In this document: piece by piece, positions 46,405-54,835 of the stretch
Position numbering within the stretch: the first letter of the stretch is position 1
Layout of the letters: the number at the start of each line of letters is the position of its first letter
Source of the DNA: Verrucomicrobiota bacterium
GTDB taxonomy: Bacteria > Verrucomicrobiota > Verrucomicrobiia > Limisphaerales > UBA9464
Assembly (NCBI GenBank): GCA_947454705.1
Contig: CANGKZ010000003.1
Location: forward strand, 124,001 to 188,000
Reading direction: 5' to 3'
DNA: 64,000 nucleotides
Program-made: the position numbers and the translations under genes
The notes under the pieces: generated by a model
Seen by the model: the letters and a program-made list of their open reading frames with translations, nothing else
Told to the model about the DNA's origin: nothing
Database searches by the model: none

Positions 46405-47502
46405 ATGTCCCACCCGTCGAGCCAATCTGACGGCATGGATCAAGCCTCCCGGGCGCATCGTGGAACTCCGCTTCAACCGGCCAACCGGTTTCAATCGCTC
46501 CATCGCGAACGCGAACTCGACCTCGAGGATCTCGATCCCGCCGAGGAACCGCTGCCGCGAACCGAGTTTTTGACCGACACCACGTCGTCGGTCCTGACCC
46601 GCAACACGAGTCCCGATCTCGGATTCGACTTCGGGCTCAATCCCTACCGGGGCTGCGAGCACGGATGCATCTACTGCTACGCGCGGCCGTATCACGAGTT
46701 TCTCGGGTGGAGCAGCGGACTCGATTTTGAAACACGCATCCTCGTGAAACACGACGCGCCGGCCCTGCTGCGCGCCGAATTCTCCAAACCCTCGTGGAAA
46801 CCCAGCGTGGTCGCCCTGAGCGGCGTGACCGACTGCTACCAACCGGTGGAGCGAAAACTTCGCATCACGCGACAATGCCTCGAAGTCTTCGCCGAGTTTC
46901 GCAACCCGGTGGGCGTGATCACCAAGAACGCCCTGGTGGCCCGGGATGTGGACGTGCTGCAGAAACTCGCGCGATTCAAAGCGGTCTCGGTGGCCATTTC
47001 CCTCACCACGCTGGATCCCGCGCTGCGATCCATTTTGGAACCCCGCACTTCGCCACCCGTCGCGCGGCTCGCAGCCGTTCAGCGGCTCGCTCAGGCGGGA
47101 ATTCCTGTTGGCGTCATGATTGCGCCGGTCATTCCCGGATTGAACGATCATGAGATTCCATCGCTGGTCGCCGCAGCCGCCCAGGCCGGTGCCTCGTTCG
47201 CCTCCACCACGATTCTGAGGCTTCCCCACTCGGTGGCCGCGTTGTTCGAAGACTGGCTCACGCGGCACTTCCCCGACCGGAAGGAGAAGGTGCTGAACCA
47301 GCTTCGGTCGCTGCGCGGCGGGGAATTGAACGACGCTCGATTCGGCACGCGGATGCGCGGCGAAGGGCCGCTCGCCGAACAGGTTTCCCGGCTCCTCCAC
47401 ATCGCGTGCAGACGGGCGGGAATTCAAACCCGACACCCGGAGTTGTCCGAAAGCGCATTTCGCAGAACCGCCGCAGGCCAGGGCGAATTGTTCGATCCCT
47501 GA
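46405..47502 (+). CDS. PA0069/Rv2578c-family radical SAM protein
   Basis: 365 residues from ATG 46405; TTG 46366, overlapping the upstream stop by TTGA, and ATG 46435 are possible alternatives. The cluster motif is C84-E-H-G-C88-I-Y-C91 in LNPYRGCEHGCIYCYARPYHEF, diagnostic for the SplB-like PA0069 family. GVTDCYQPVERKLRITRQCLEV and VGVMIAPVIPGLND are further landmarks. It binds a 4Fe-4S cluster and SAM; the substrate is unknown. Probably co-transcribed with the nucleotidyltransferase, but no common pathway is obvious. Confidence 0.9.
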   Translation: MSHPSSQSDGMDQASRAHRGTPLQPANRFQSLHRERELDLEDLDPAEEPLPRTEFLTDTTSSVLTRNTSPDLGFDFGLNPYRGCEHGCIYCYARPYHEFLGWSSGLDFETRILVKHDAPALLRAEFSKPSWKPSVVALSGVTDCYQPVERKLRITRQCLEVFAEFRNPVGVITKNALVARDVDVLQKLARFKAVSVAISLTTLDPALRSILEPRTSPPVARLAAVQRLAQAGIPVGVMIAPVIPGLNDHEIPSLVAAAAQAGASFASTTILRLPHSVAALFEDWLTRHFPDRKEKVLNQLRSLRGGELNDARFGTRMRGEGPLAEQVSRLLHIACRRAGIQTRHPELSESAFRRTAAGQGELFDP

Positions 47503-47537
47503 GCTGCGGCGGTGGATGCCGAAGATTCGGCCTGAAG

Positions 47538-47554
47538 GCGGGCGTCACACCCGC
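47538..47554. repeat. Intergenic hairpin with CGTCA loop (copy 3)
   Basis: GCGGG and CCCGC enclose CGTCACA, between the convergent radical SAM and beta-barrel genes. A second small hairpin (GCCGA/TCGGC) lies just before it. Same design as 5151-5170 and 27527-27545. Confidence 0.4.
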
Positions 47555-47566
47555 GTGCGATCAAAA

Positions 47567-48607
47567 TCAGAAGTTGAGCGACACACCCGCAACGCCCCCG
47601 TAGGAGGTGCCGAGATTGAACCTCACTTCACGTCCCGGAGCGATGACCGAGGAGCTGGTGGAGTACTGCATGTCGGCGCCGACATAGAGTCCCACGTGGC
47701 GGGTCAGGCGGTACTGCAACCGGGCCTGCGCAAAGGCGCCTGGAGACCAGTGAGCCCCATTGGTGTGGATCGAGACCGAAGTCGGAGCCGGCAAAGCGGC
47801 ATTGGCAAAGGCGAGCGATTCCGTGATGTCCCAGCTCGACCCGGTGTAAACCGTGGCATAGCCGGCGCTGAGGCCGAGGCTCATGCGCCCGCTGAGCGGC
47901 ACTTCGATCCAGGGGCCAACGCGGAAGGTGTGAAAATCCGTCTGCAGCCGGCTGTCCAGCGTCGCGGTCGCCGCCGATGAAGTCGTGGCGTGGGCCGACG
48001 GATTGAGCGAAAGAAGCGGGCCGGGGCCAGCGAAAGTTCCCTGGTACGGCGCGAGCGGCGGAATCACTCCACCGAGGGAGAATTGATCCACGGTCTGCAC
48101 CGCGGTGCCGGTTGCCATGGCATGCTGCGAGGAGGACAGCGTGCTGTAGCTGTAGCCGGCTTCGAAACCGAACTTGGCTTCCCGCTTACCAATATTGAAA
48201 CGCGCGAATTCAAACCCTGCGATGAGTTCGCCGCCCCAGTGCGGATCGTCCTTGAGGGCATCGATTCCACCCACTCGCGGGGTTCCGTCAATGCGCTGAA
48301 GCACGAGATTGCCGGCCTGAATCTGCGAAGCGGTGTTGTAGCCCCAGTTCCAAGTGGAGGTGGCGCTGCCGCCGGCGTCCGGCTTCACGTAGCCGTTGTC
48401 ATACGCACCGGCGACCGAAACGGGAGCCGCCTGGGTGTCGCGGATCTGCGCCTTGACGCCCATCGACACACGCCCGCCGAAGCGGACAAACCAGCCCGCC
48501 TGATCCGGATCTTCGAACGGATCCACCGCACCCAGCGCGGGAGCGGCGGCGGAGAGACAAAGCGCGCAGGCGGCGCTGCGGGGAGTCAGAATTCGGGACA
48601 GGTTCAT
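47567..48607 (-). CDS. Probable outer membrane beta-barrel protein
   Basis: 346 residues with a signal peptide (MNLSRILTPRSAACALCLSAAAPALGA). The body alternates hydrophobic and polar residues in short segments (FHTFRVGPWIEVPLSGRMSLGLSAGYATVY, FAQARLQYRLTRHVGLYVGADMQYS) and ends in VAGVSLNF, a terminal Phe as recognised by the BAM machinery. FVRFGGRVSMGVKAQI near the N terminus could be the first strand. Family not recognised; probably a porin-like or structural outer membrane protein. Confidence 0.75.
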   Translation of the reverse strand: MNLSRILTPRSAACALCLSAAAPALGAVDPFEDPDQAGWFVRFGGRVSMGVKAQIRDTQAAPVSVAGAYDNGYVKPDAGGSATSTWNWGYNTASQIQAGNLVLQRIDGTPRVGGIDALKDDPHWGGELIAGFEFARFNIGKREAKFGFEAGYSYSTLSSSQHAMATGTAVQTVDQFSLGGVIPPLAPYQGTFAGPGPLLSLNPSAHATTSSAATATLDSRLQTDFHTFRVGPWIEVPLSGRMSLGLSAGYATVYTGSSWDITESLAFANAALPAPTSVSIHTNGAHWSPGAFAQARLQYRLTRHVGLYVGADMQYSTSSSVIAPGREVRFNLGTSYGGVAGVSLNF

Positions 48608-48669
48608 GCGATGGACGTGAAGCTTCAGATCAGGGAACGAATAAAATCAGCAGGGGCTGCGCCGGAAAC

Positions 48670-50337
48670 TCACTTGGTCTCCAGCACGCGATAGAACCGG
48701 GCGCCCGCAGTCGGAATCGAACGTGTCTTCGGAGGACCGTTGTCCAGCCACTGAACGCTGGCTCCGGTTCCCGGAACGGCCGGAAGCGCGGTGAAGATTG
48801 CGGCCGAGTTGGTGCCCGTGAAATCCGAGGCGCGATCCGCGTATTGAACGTAGTAGCGGCGATCGGACCGAGTCGCGAACTCAACCAGGAATCCCTGGGG
48901 AATGAAGCGATTCGTGATCACGCTCAACGCGGTGCCCGCGGGCGGATCCGCCAGCGTGATGGTGGCCCCGTAGGCCGCGAGCGTCGGAGCCGGAACCGTC
49001 GAGCGATCCGGAACATAGTATTCGAGCCGCAGGGCATGACGCTCTCCCGGGGCCAGCGTGCCCGAGTTCACGAATGCGGTGCCGGAGGACAAATACCCCT
49101 GCGCATTCGCGAGCAGGATGGAGTTGGTCCGGGAATCCACGCCCAATCCCGCCACCGTCACAAAGGTGCCTTCGAGCACCGTGTTGCCCGGGTTCGCGAG
49201 TTCGATCGGCTGCTCCAGCAATCCGGTCTGGGGATTGAGAACCGGAGCCGACGCAGTGGCGGTGAAGACCGGCGGAGTCGGCCCGAGCAGTTGCACCGTG
49301 GAGTTGGTAATCAGCAGCGCGGTGTTGGTGGAATTGGTGGTGATCAACGCCGGAGCGAACGAAAGCGGAAGCGGCACCCCGGTCAGCCCCACGCGGCCAG
49401 CAAAGCGATTGGTCGCGCCGCTGACCATCGTCGCGCCGAAATTGCCGATCAGGTTTTCACCCGGCTTCACGGCGAACGTCACCGGCGCGTAAACGGCCGA
49501 AACGCCGAGCGATCCGGTCGAGGCCTTCGAGGTGTCCATCGACCAGGTCACGTTTTCCGTCGAGGCCGGGAAAAACGTGACGTTGGTATAAACCGCCGGG
49601 TCAAAGGTAAGGCTGAAGCTGAGGTTCGTCTCGGTTCCGTGACCGGTGTAGAGGACCGGGAACACGGCCGATCCCTCGCTGAAGCGCGCAGTGTCCAGAC
49701 GGATGGCCGGATCGGGCAGCGCCAGAATGCTGAGAACGGCGAAGGTGGACTGACCGCCGTACACGTTGGTCGCCATGATCGTGTAGGCTCCTGCATTCGT
49801 GTAGTCCACCGGACCGACCGTCAGCGAAGCGTTGGTCGCGTTGGTCAGCGTGGTGGTTCCGAAATACCACTGAAAGGTCACCGGGGCCGATCCGCTGGCC
49901 GCCACGGAAAAATTGGCGGTCTGCCCCAGATACAACACCTGGCTGACCGGCGTGGTGGTGAACACCGCAGGCGCATTCACCGTGAGCACTGCAGCGGCTG
50001 AGACCACGAAACCCGCGGCATTGGAAACCCGCACCGTGTAGCTCCCCGCATCGGCCAGACTGCTCACCAGCGGGGTGAAGGTGCTGTTGGTGGCGGAATC
50101 AATATTGGTTCCGCCCTTGAGCCATTGATACGCCAGCGGAGCCGTTCCGGCGGCGACCACCGTGAAGTTTGCATTGGTACCGGCCAAAACCGTCTGGCTG
50201 GCGGGCTGGGTGGTAATGACCGGCGCAACCTGCGCCAGAGCCTGACGGAACGTCGCACCGACGAGCAGGGCGACGATGAGAAGCATCGACCTGAAGCTGC
50301 GGTGGAACAACGAAGGCAACGGAGTCGAGAAGGGCAT
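48670..50337 (-). CDS. Secreted protein with two Ig-like domains
   Basis: 555 residues from the start at 50337 (MPFSTPLPSLFHRSFRSMLLIVALLVGATFRQALA, signal peptide). Two Ig-like domains follow: ITTQPASQTVLAGTNANFTVVAAGTAPLAYQWLKGGTNI and FTTTPVSQVLYLGQTANFSVAASGSAPVTFQWYFGTTTL, each ending with AG.YT. A cohesin/Calx-like beta region follows (SFSLTFDPAVYTNVTFFPAS, VKPGENLIGNF), then a C-terminal module (VEFATRSDRRYYVQYADRASDF) similar in style to the ends of the two proteins at 5176-9732. Unusually rich in Thr and Asn. Probable surface or matrix protein; ligand unknown. Confidence 0.8.
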   Translation of the reverse strand: MPFSTPLPSLFHRSFRSMLLIVALLVGATFRQALAQVAPVITTQPASQTVLAGTNANFTVVAAGTAPLAYQWLKGGTNIDSATNSTFTPLVSSLADAGSYTVRVSNAAGFVVSAAAVLTVNAPAVFTTTPVSQVLYLGQTANFSVAASGSAPVTFQWYFGTTTLTNATNASLTVGPVDYTNAGAYTIMATNVYGGQSTFAVLSILALPDPAIRLDTARFSEGSAVFPVLYTGHGTETNLSFSLTFDPAVYTNVTFFPASTENVTWSMDTSKASTGSLGVSAVYAPVTFAVKPGENLIGNFGATMVSGATNRFAGRVGLTGVPLPLSFAPALITTNSTNTALLITNSTVQLLGPTPPVFTATASAPVLNPQTGLLEQPIELANPGNTVLEGTFVTVAGLGVDSRTNSILLANAQGYLSSGTAFVNSGTLAPGERHALRLEYYVPDRSTVPAPTLAAYGATITLADPPAGTALSVITNRFIPQGFLVEFATRSDRRYYVQYADRASDFTGTNSAAIFTALPAVPGTGASVQWLDNGPPKTRSIPTAGARFYRVLETK

Positions 50338-50465
50338 CAGTGGCAATGGATTGGTGTTCCAGGTCCCCCGGAACAAGCGCCGCAACTTCCGACGAACCCC
50401 ACTGCCGGGCAAGGAAAACCTTTTGCCCATGCCTCATCCCTGGGGCGCAACGCAGGATCGGGGCA

Positions 50466-50493
50466 TTGCCGGGCAAGAACCTCAGCCCGGCAA
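50466..50493 (-). terminator. Hairpin after glgC
   Basis: TTGCCGGGC and GCCCGGCAA form a perfect 9-bp stem with a 10-base loop, 38 bases beyond the glgC stop. There is no T-run. TGCCGGGCAAG also occurs at 50403-50413, where it forms a weaker stem. Confidence 0.45.
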
Positions 50494-50530
50494 CCCGCCC
50501 CCGTGGAGGAAACCGCAGGGAGGAATCAAA

Positions 50531-51826
50531 TCAGATCACCGTGCCGTTCGGAATCACTCCACCCTTCGGGATGATCAGAATGCCGTCGCGGATGTAGTAC
50601 AACGGGTGGTCCACGTTATCCGGTTTGCCGGCGGGACTGAGGACACAGCCATCTCCGATGCGCGCGTTCTTGTCCACGATCGCATTGTCGATGCGTGTTC
50701 CCTTGCCCACGCCGATCGCAATGTTTTGGTTCTCCGGCTGGCTGAGGCGGGCCGGGGTGTCGTAGTAGTCCGCGCCCATCATCACCACGCGGTTCAACGC
50801 GGAGCCTTCCTCCAGGATGCCGCGGATGCCGACGACACTGTGCTGGATGCGGGCCTTGTTGATGATGCAGCCGTCGGAAATAACCGAGTGCTCGATGGCA
50901 GCCGCATTGATCTTGGACGGCGGGAGGAACCGGGGACGGGTGAACACCGGCGGATCGAAGAAGTTGAACTTCGGCTTCTCCGCCGCCTGATCGAGGCTGG
51001 CTTCGAAGAAACTGCGGATGGTTCCGATGTCTTCCCAATATCCCTGAAACACGTAACTGAACACACGGTGCGTCTCGATGGCACCGGGAATGATGTGTTT
51101 GCCGAAATCCGTCAGGTTGTTGTCGAGAAGTTCGAACAGGATGTCCCGGTTGAAAACGTAGATGCCCATCGAGGCCAGATAGAATTGCTCGTCGCCCTTC
51201 ACCCCCAGGCCCGCGTAACTCGCCCGGTCCAGCTTCAAGGTATCGAGCAGCGCCGGATCCTTGGGCTTCTCCACAAACCGGGTCACGCGTCGTTCCCCGT
51301 TGATGTGCATGATCCCGAGCGCGGTCGCCTCGCGCGCCGGAACCGGCATGGTGGCAATGGTCAGGTCGGCAGAGCTCTCCTCGTGCGCCTCAATAATGCG
51401 CCGGAAATCCATCCGATACAGCTGATCGCCAGAAAGGATCAGCGCGTAATCAAAATTGGTATTCTTGAAGTGCTGGAGGTTCTTCCGCACCGCGTCGGCC
51501 GTGCCCTGGTACCACGAGGTGCTGGAGAAGCTTTGTTCCGCGGCGAGGATTTCCACGAAGCCGCCGTTAAAGTGGTCGAACTTGTAGCTCTGCGACACGT
51601 GCCGGTGCAGCGACGCGGAGTTGAACTGGGTGAGCAGATAGATCCGCTGCAGGTCCGAGTTCAGGCAGTTCGAAATGGGGATGTCCACCAACCGGTACTT
51701 GCCCGCGAGCGGCACCGCGGGCTTGGCGCGTTCCTCGGTGAGCGGGAAGAGGCGCGTTCCCTGACCGCCGCCCATGATGATGGCGAGCGTGTTGTGGCTG
51801 TAGGAGACGTGACGCGATGCGGGCAT
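50531..51826 (-). CDS. glgC: Glucose-1-phosphate adenylyltransferase
   Basis: 431-residue ADP-glucose pyrophosphorylase, the committing enzyme of glycogen synthesis. From the start at 51826, the N-terminal catalytic domain carries IIMGGGQGTRLFPLTEERAKPAVPLAGKYRLVDIPISNCLNS, with the allosteric and catalytic loops intact. LSGDQLYRMD contains the metal Asp, FVEKPKDP the substrate Lys. The C-terminal beta-helix follows (IEHSVISDGCIINKARIQHSVVGIRG). No other glg gene is near. An 8-bp inverted repeat (GGTTCGGA/TCCGAACC, 51846-51880) lies 20 bases upstream of the start. Confidence 0.96.
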   Translation of the reverse strand: MPASRHVSYSHNTLAIIMGGGQGTRLFPLTEERAKPAVPLAGKYRLVDIPISNCLNSDLQRIYLLTQFNSASLHRHVSQSYKFDHFNGGFVEILAAEQSFSSTSWYQGTADAVRKNLQHFKNTNFDYALILSGDQLYRMDFRRIIEAHEESSADLTIATMPVPAREATALGIMHINGERRVTRFVEKPKDPALLDTLKLDRASYAGLGVKGDEQFYLASMGIYVFNRDILFELLDNNLTDFGKHIIPGAIETHRVFSYVFQGYWEDIGTIRSFFEASLDQAAEKPKFNFFDPPVFTRPRFLPPSKINAAAIEHSVISDGCIINKARIQHSVVGIRGILEEGSALNRVVMMGADYYDTPARLSQPENQNIAIGVGKGTRIDNAIVDKNARIGDGCVLSPAGKPDNVDHPLYYIRDGILIIPKGGVIPNGTVI

Positions 51827-51845
51827 GGGAAGTGTGTTGTGTTGC

Positions 51846-51880
51846 GGTTCGGACGTCGGATGCAGGAGATACTCCGAACC
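51846..51880 (-). promoter_or_regulatory. Inverted repeat in the glgC leader
   Basis: GGTTCGGA and TCCGAACC are perfect 8-bp arms separated by 19 bases, in the 177-base divergent region between glgC and dgt. It could be a leader hairpin or an operator. Confidence 0.35.
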
Positions 51881-52003
51881 CCGGCACCATTCAAGAGGCG
51901 AGACGGATTTGCGCACAATTGGGTTTCCAAAGGCGCCGGTTGGACGTTGGACTTCGGGCGCGCTTGCAGCCAAGATCCCCCCCGCAGGACACCTTCCATC
52001 ACC

Positions 52004-53167
52004 ATGCCCGTCACCCGGATCGAACTCGAGTCCCGCGAGCGGCAGATCCTCGCACCGTACGCCCAGCTCAGCTCGGAGACCCGCGGGCGCATCCACGACG
52101 AACCCCCGCCGGAGTGGCGCACCGCCTTCCAGCGCGATCGCGACCGCGTGATCCACTCCCGGGCGTTTCGCCGACTGGAGTACAAGACCCAGGTGTTCCT
52201 CAACGGCACCGGCGACCATCTCCGCACGCGCCTCACCCACACCATCGAGGTCGCCGCCATTTCGCGAAACATGGCGCGCGCCCTTCGGCTGAATGAGGAT
52301 CTCGCCGAGACCATCGCCCTGGCGCACGACCTCGGCCACTCGCCCTTCGGCCACACCGGCGAAGAAACCCTCGACCGCCTCATGCGCAAGCACGGGGGTT
52401 TCAATCACAACCGGCAAAGCCTCCGCGTCATCGAGGAGCTGGAGCAGAAATACCCCCGATTCCTCGGGCTGAATCTTTCCTGGGAAGTCCGCGAAGGCTT
52501 GAGCAAGCACCAGAGCACGTTCCCCGCGCCCCCCGCCGGCAAGACCATCGACTTCGAACACCGGCAGCCTTCAATCGAAGCCCAGATCGCGAACCTGGCC
52601 GACGAAGTCACCTACTACAGCCACGACCTCGACGATGGTCTGGAAAGCGGACTCCTCGATGAAAAGCGGCTCCTGCGCGAGGTGGAGGTCTGGTCCTCCG
52701 CTGCGAAGAAGGTGCGAAAGGACTTCGGCAAACTTCCGGATGAAAGCCGGCGCTACTACACCATCCGCGAAATCATCGACCAGCAGGTGTCCGACGTGGT
52801 GAACACCACCGAGGACGCCATCCGCGCCGCGCGGGTGGATTCCGCCGATGCCGTCCGGGCCTGCGCCAAACCGCTCGTCCGCTACAGCCCCCAGCGCAAG
52901 CGCGCGAACCTGGAGCTGCGGAAGTTCCTCTACAAAAATCTCTACTACAACCCGGGCGTGGCCGGCCCCAACAACCGTGCCGCAAAAATGCTCGGAGAGG
53001 TGTTCAACTACCTGCTCGCCCATCCCGACGAAACCCCGACCGCCGTTCAGCGACGCGCTCAAATCGAGGGCTGGGAACGCGCCGTCTGCGATCACATCGC
53101 CGGCATGACCGACCGCTACTGCATCCACGAACACCAGCGCCTCTTCGGCCTGGAGTTCATTTCCTGA
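52004..53167 (+). CDS. dgt: Deoxyguanosinetriphosphate triphosphohydrolase
   Basis: 387-residue HD-domain dNTP triphosphohydrolase. The chosen ATG 52004 gives MPVTRIELESRERQILAPYAQLS; the longer upstream frame is antisense to glgC. The substrate-binding and HD motifs are clear: HSRAFRRLEYKTQVF, TRLTHTIEVAAISR, and IALAHDLGHSPFGHTGEETL, with a further Asp in LADEVTYYSHDLDDGL. It converts dNTP to nucleoside and triphosphate and controls dNTP pools. It is transcribed divergently from glgC and is followed, convergently, by a cyclic-nucleotide-binding protein. Confidence 0.95.
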   Translation: MPVTRIELESRERQILAPYAQLSSETRGRIHDEPPPEWRTAFQRDRDRVIHSRAFRRLEYKTQVFLNGTGDHLRTRLTHTIEVAAISRNMARALRLNEDLAETIALAHDLGHSPFGHTGEETLDRLMRKHGGFNHNRQSLRVIEELEQKYPRFLGLNLSWEVREGLSKHQSTFPAPPAGKTIDFEHRQPSIEAQIANLADEVTYYSHDLDDGLESGLLDEKRLLREVEVWSSAAKKVRKDFGKLPDESRRYYTIREIIDQQVSDVVNTTEDAIRAARVDSADAVRACAKPLVRYSPQRKRANLELRKFLYKNLYYNPGVAGPNNRAAKMLGEVFNYLLAHPDETPTAVQRRAQIEGWERAVCDHIAGMTDRYCIHEHQRLFGLEFIS

Positions 53168-53185
53168 GCCCCGGATCCAGGGGTA

Positions 53186-53719
53186 TCAGCGCCGGCACTG
53201 GAGCAGTTGCTGCCGCGTCGTTTGCAGGCGTTGGATGACCACGCGGGTCATGCGCCGCATCATCTCGTAGCCGAAGTCGTGGTCCTGATCGCAGAGGTCC
53301 CGCAGGCGCGTACCAAAAAAGGAAACTGCCGACACCGGCTCGGTGCAGCGCGCATCGAAATTCCACTGGCACGGCGGGAACAGCCACGACCAACCCACCA
53401 CCTCGCCCGGCCCCAGGATCTGCACCTCGACCGGAGCCTCATCGCGCAAATGCGCCTCGAGCGCCACGCGGCCCGACTCGATCAGGTAGAACCGATTTGC
53501 CGGCTCGCCCTCCCGGAACAGGAATTCATCCGCGCGACACGAGACACGCACGGCGCTTTCCTCGAGATGACGCAGGTACTCCGGCTTGAGACCGCTCAAA
53601 AACGGATGCGCCGCGAGCGCTCCGGAGATGGGAAGGCGTGAAGTGGGAACCGTGCCGAGGTCCGACGCTGCACCGGAGTCTGCGGACGCGGGGGAAAGCA
53701 GGAGTGGGGAGGAATTCAT
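53186..53719 (-). CDS. Stand-alone cyclic-nucleotide-binding (Crp-like) domain protein
   Basis: 177 residues: a Ser/Ala-rich N terminus (about 1-35), then a cNMP-binding domain of the Crp/Fnr type: HPFLSGLKPEYLRHLEESAVRVSCRADEFLFREGEPANRFYLIESGRVAL, then ILGPGEVVGWSWLFPP. The end (MRRMTRVVIQRLQTTRQQLLQ) is the dimerisation helix. The helix-turn-helix of transcription factors is missing, and the phosphate-binding cassette is not well conserved. It may be a ligand-sensing or protein-binding module, not a DNA-binding regulator. Confidence 0.85.
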   Translation of the reverse strand: MNSSPLLLSPASADSGAASDLGTVPTSRLPISGALAAHPFLSGLKPEYLRHLEESAVRVSCRADEFLFREGEPANRFYLIESGRVALEAHLRDEAPVEVQILGPGEVVGWSWLFPPCQWNFDARCTEPVSAVSFFGTRLRDLCDQDHDFGYEMMRRMTRVVIQRLQTTRQQLLQCRR

Positions 53720-53803
53720 GGTGGAACTGCACCCGAATCAAATCTGGGGCGTGCCATCAACCTGCATGGATTGCTCCACGCACGCCACTCCGGTCTTGGG
53801 AAA

Positions 53804-53832
53804 CCCCCGCCCGGGCTTGTCCAGGCGGGGGG
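53804..53832 (-). terminator. GC-rich hairpin after the 53849-54370 gene
   Basis: CCCCCGCC and GGCGGGGG form an 8-bp stem with a 12-base loop; on the minus strand GTTTCCC follows. It is a plausible but T-poor terminator. Confidence 0.45.
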
Positions 53833-53848
53833 AAGAGGATTCGCGGGA

Positions 53849-54370
53849 TCAGAGCCCCAGCTTCATCAACTCGCGCTCGAGTGCGACCTGGAACTGCTGC
53901 AGGTCGGGATTCGGAGGACGATAGCCCTTGGTGTCGGGCACCAATCCCGGGCGGCCGTATTGATCCACATACCAGGTGCCGCCCTGGCCATCGCTGAACT
54001 TGACCCGTCCGCTGACCACCATGCCGGGGCGCGTGACCGCATCCACGGTCACGTCCACGGATCCACCGAGATCCCCACCGGGTTCGGCCCCAGCGTCCGC
54101 CGCACCATCCCCGACATCCTCGGGTCCGCCCGGGACTCCGGGAGCCGCACCAGCACCTGCCGCGGCAGGAGCAGGCTTCACCGGCTCGGGCTTCACGGGA
54201 GGTTCGGCATCCTTGGGCAGCACCTTGAGATCATCGACCAGGAAGCGCACCTCCATGTAGGTCATCTGGAGTTTGAACTCCTTCTCCAACTGCTTCTGGA
54301 ACTCCGAAAGCTTCATTCCGTCGGCCAGCCAGCGGCGGGCCTGATCCTTTTGGGAATCGGTCAACGTCAT
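53849..54370 (-). CDS. Small protein of unknown function with Pro/Gly/Ala linker
   Basis: 173 residues, no signal peptide. The N-terminal 50 residues look like a compact helical domain (SQKDQARRWLADGMKLSEFQKQLEKEFKLQMTYMEVRFLVDDL), possibly a DNA- or protein-binding helical bundle. A low-complexity Pro/Ala/Gly/Asp linker (about 55-100) leads to a small beta domain with SGRVKFSDGQGGTWYVDQYGRPGL. I do not recognise the family; similar linker proteins are common in Verrucomicrobia. Confidence 0.7.
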   Translation of the reverse strand: MTLTDSQKDQARRWLADGMKLSEFQKQLEKEFKLQMTYMEVRFLVDDLKVLPKDAEPPVKPEPVKPAPAAAGAGAAPGVPGGPEDVGDGAADAGAEPGGDLGGSVDVTVDAVTRPGMVVSGRVKFSDGQGGTWYVDQYGRPGLVPDTKGYRPPNPDLQQFQVALERELMKLGL

Positions 54371-54516
54371 GGACGCACCGTAGGAACTGTTCAGCCCGGG
54401 TTCAAGGGGGCAGCCAAGAAAGTCGCAGATCCCTGCCTCAAAACCGGGACGTCCACGCCAGGATCGGCGTCATTCCGCTTGGATTCCGTTCCTCCCGACT
54501 TCTAACCTCTCCCCCC

Positions 54517-54816
54517 ATGTTTTCTCACGTTGTCATCTTCTGGACCGATCCGGCCAACCCCACCTCCGCCGACGAATTGCTCGCCGGTTGCGAGAAGTAC
54601 CTCCGCCCCATCCCCGGCGTGCTGACCTTCCACGCGGGTAAGATGGTTGGCAGCCCCCGCCCCGTGGTGGACCAGAGCTATCAGGTCGCCCTGAACCTCG
54701 TGTTCCCCGACAAGAAGGCGCAGGACGACTACCAGGTACACCCGCTGCACATCGAATTCATCGAGAAGGTCTTCAAGCGCGTGTGCAAGAAGGCGGTCGT
54801 GTACGACTTCGCCTGA
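54517..54816 (+). CDS. Dabb (stress-responsive alpha/beta barrel) protein
   Basis: 99 residues, the typical size. It begins MFSHVVIFWTD, with the family His after the first strand, then an LLAGCEKYLRPIPGVLTFHAGK helix-strand, LNLVFPDKKAQDDYQVHPLH and an IEKVFKRV helix. Dabb proteins form dimeric ferredoxin-like barrels; functions range from polyketide cyclases to stress proteins. No link to neighbours is apparent. Confidence 0.88.
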   Translation: MFSHVVIFWTDPANPTSADELLAGCEKYLRPIPGVLTFHAGKMVGSPRPVVDQSYQVALNLVFPDKKAQDDYQVHPLHIEFIEKVFKRVCKKAVVYDFA

Positions 54817-54835
54817 GCCGCAGATGTGAAGCTCG

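Noticed and set aside
50276-52003. Extension of dgt to 963 codons
   Set aside because: The added part is antisense to glgC; family N terminus begins at 52004.
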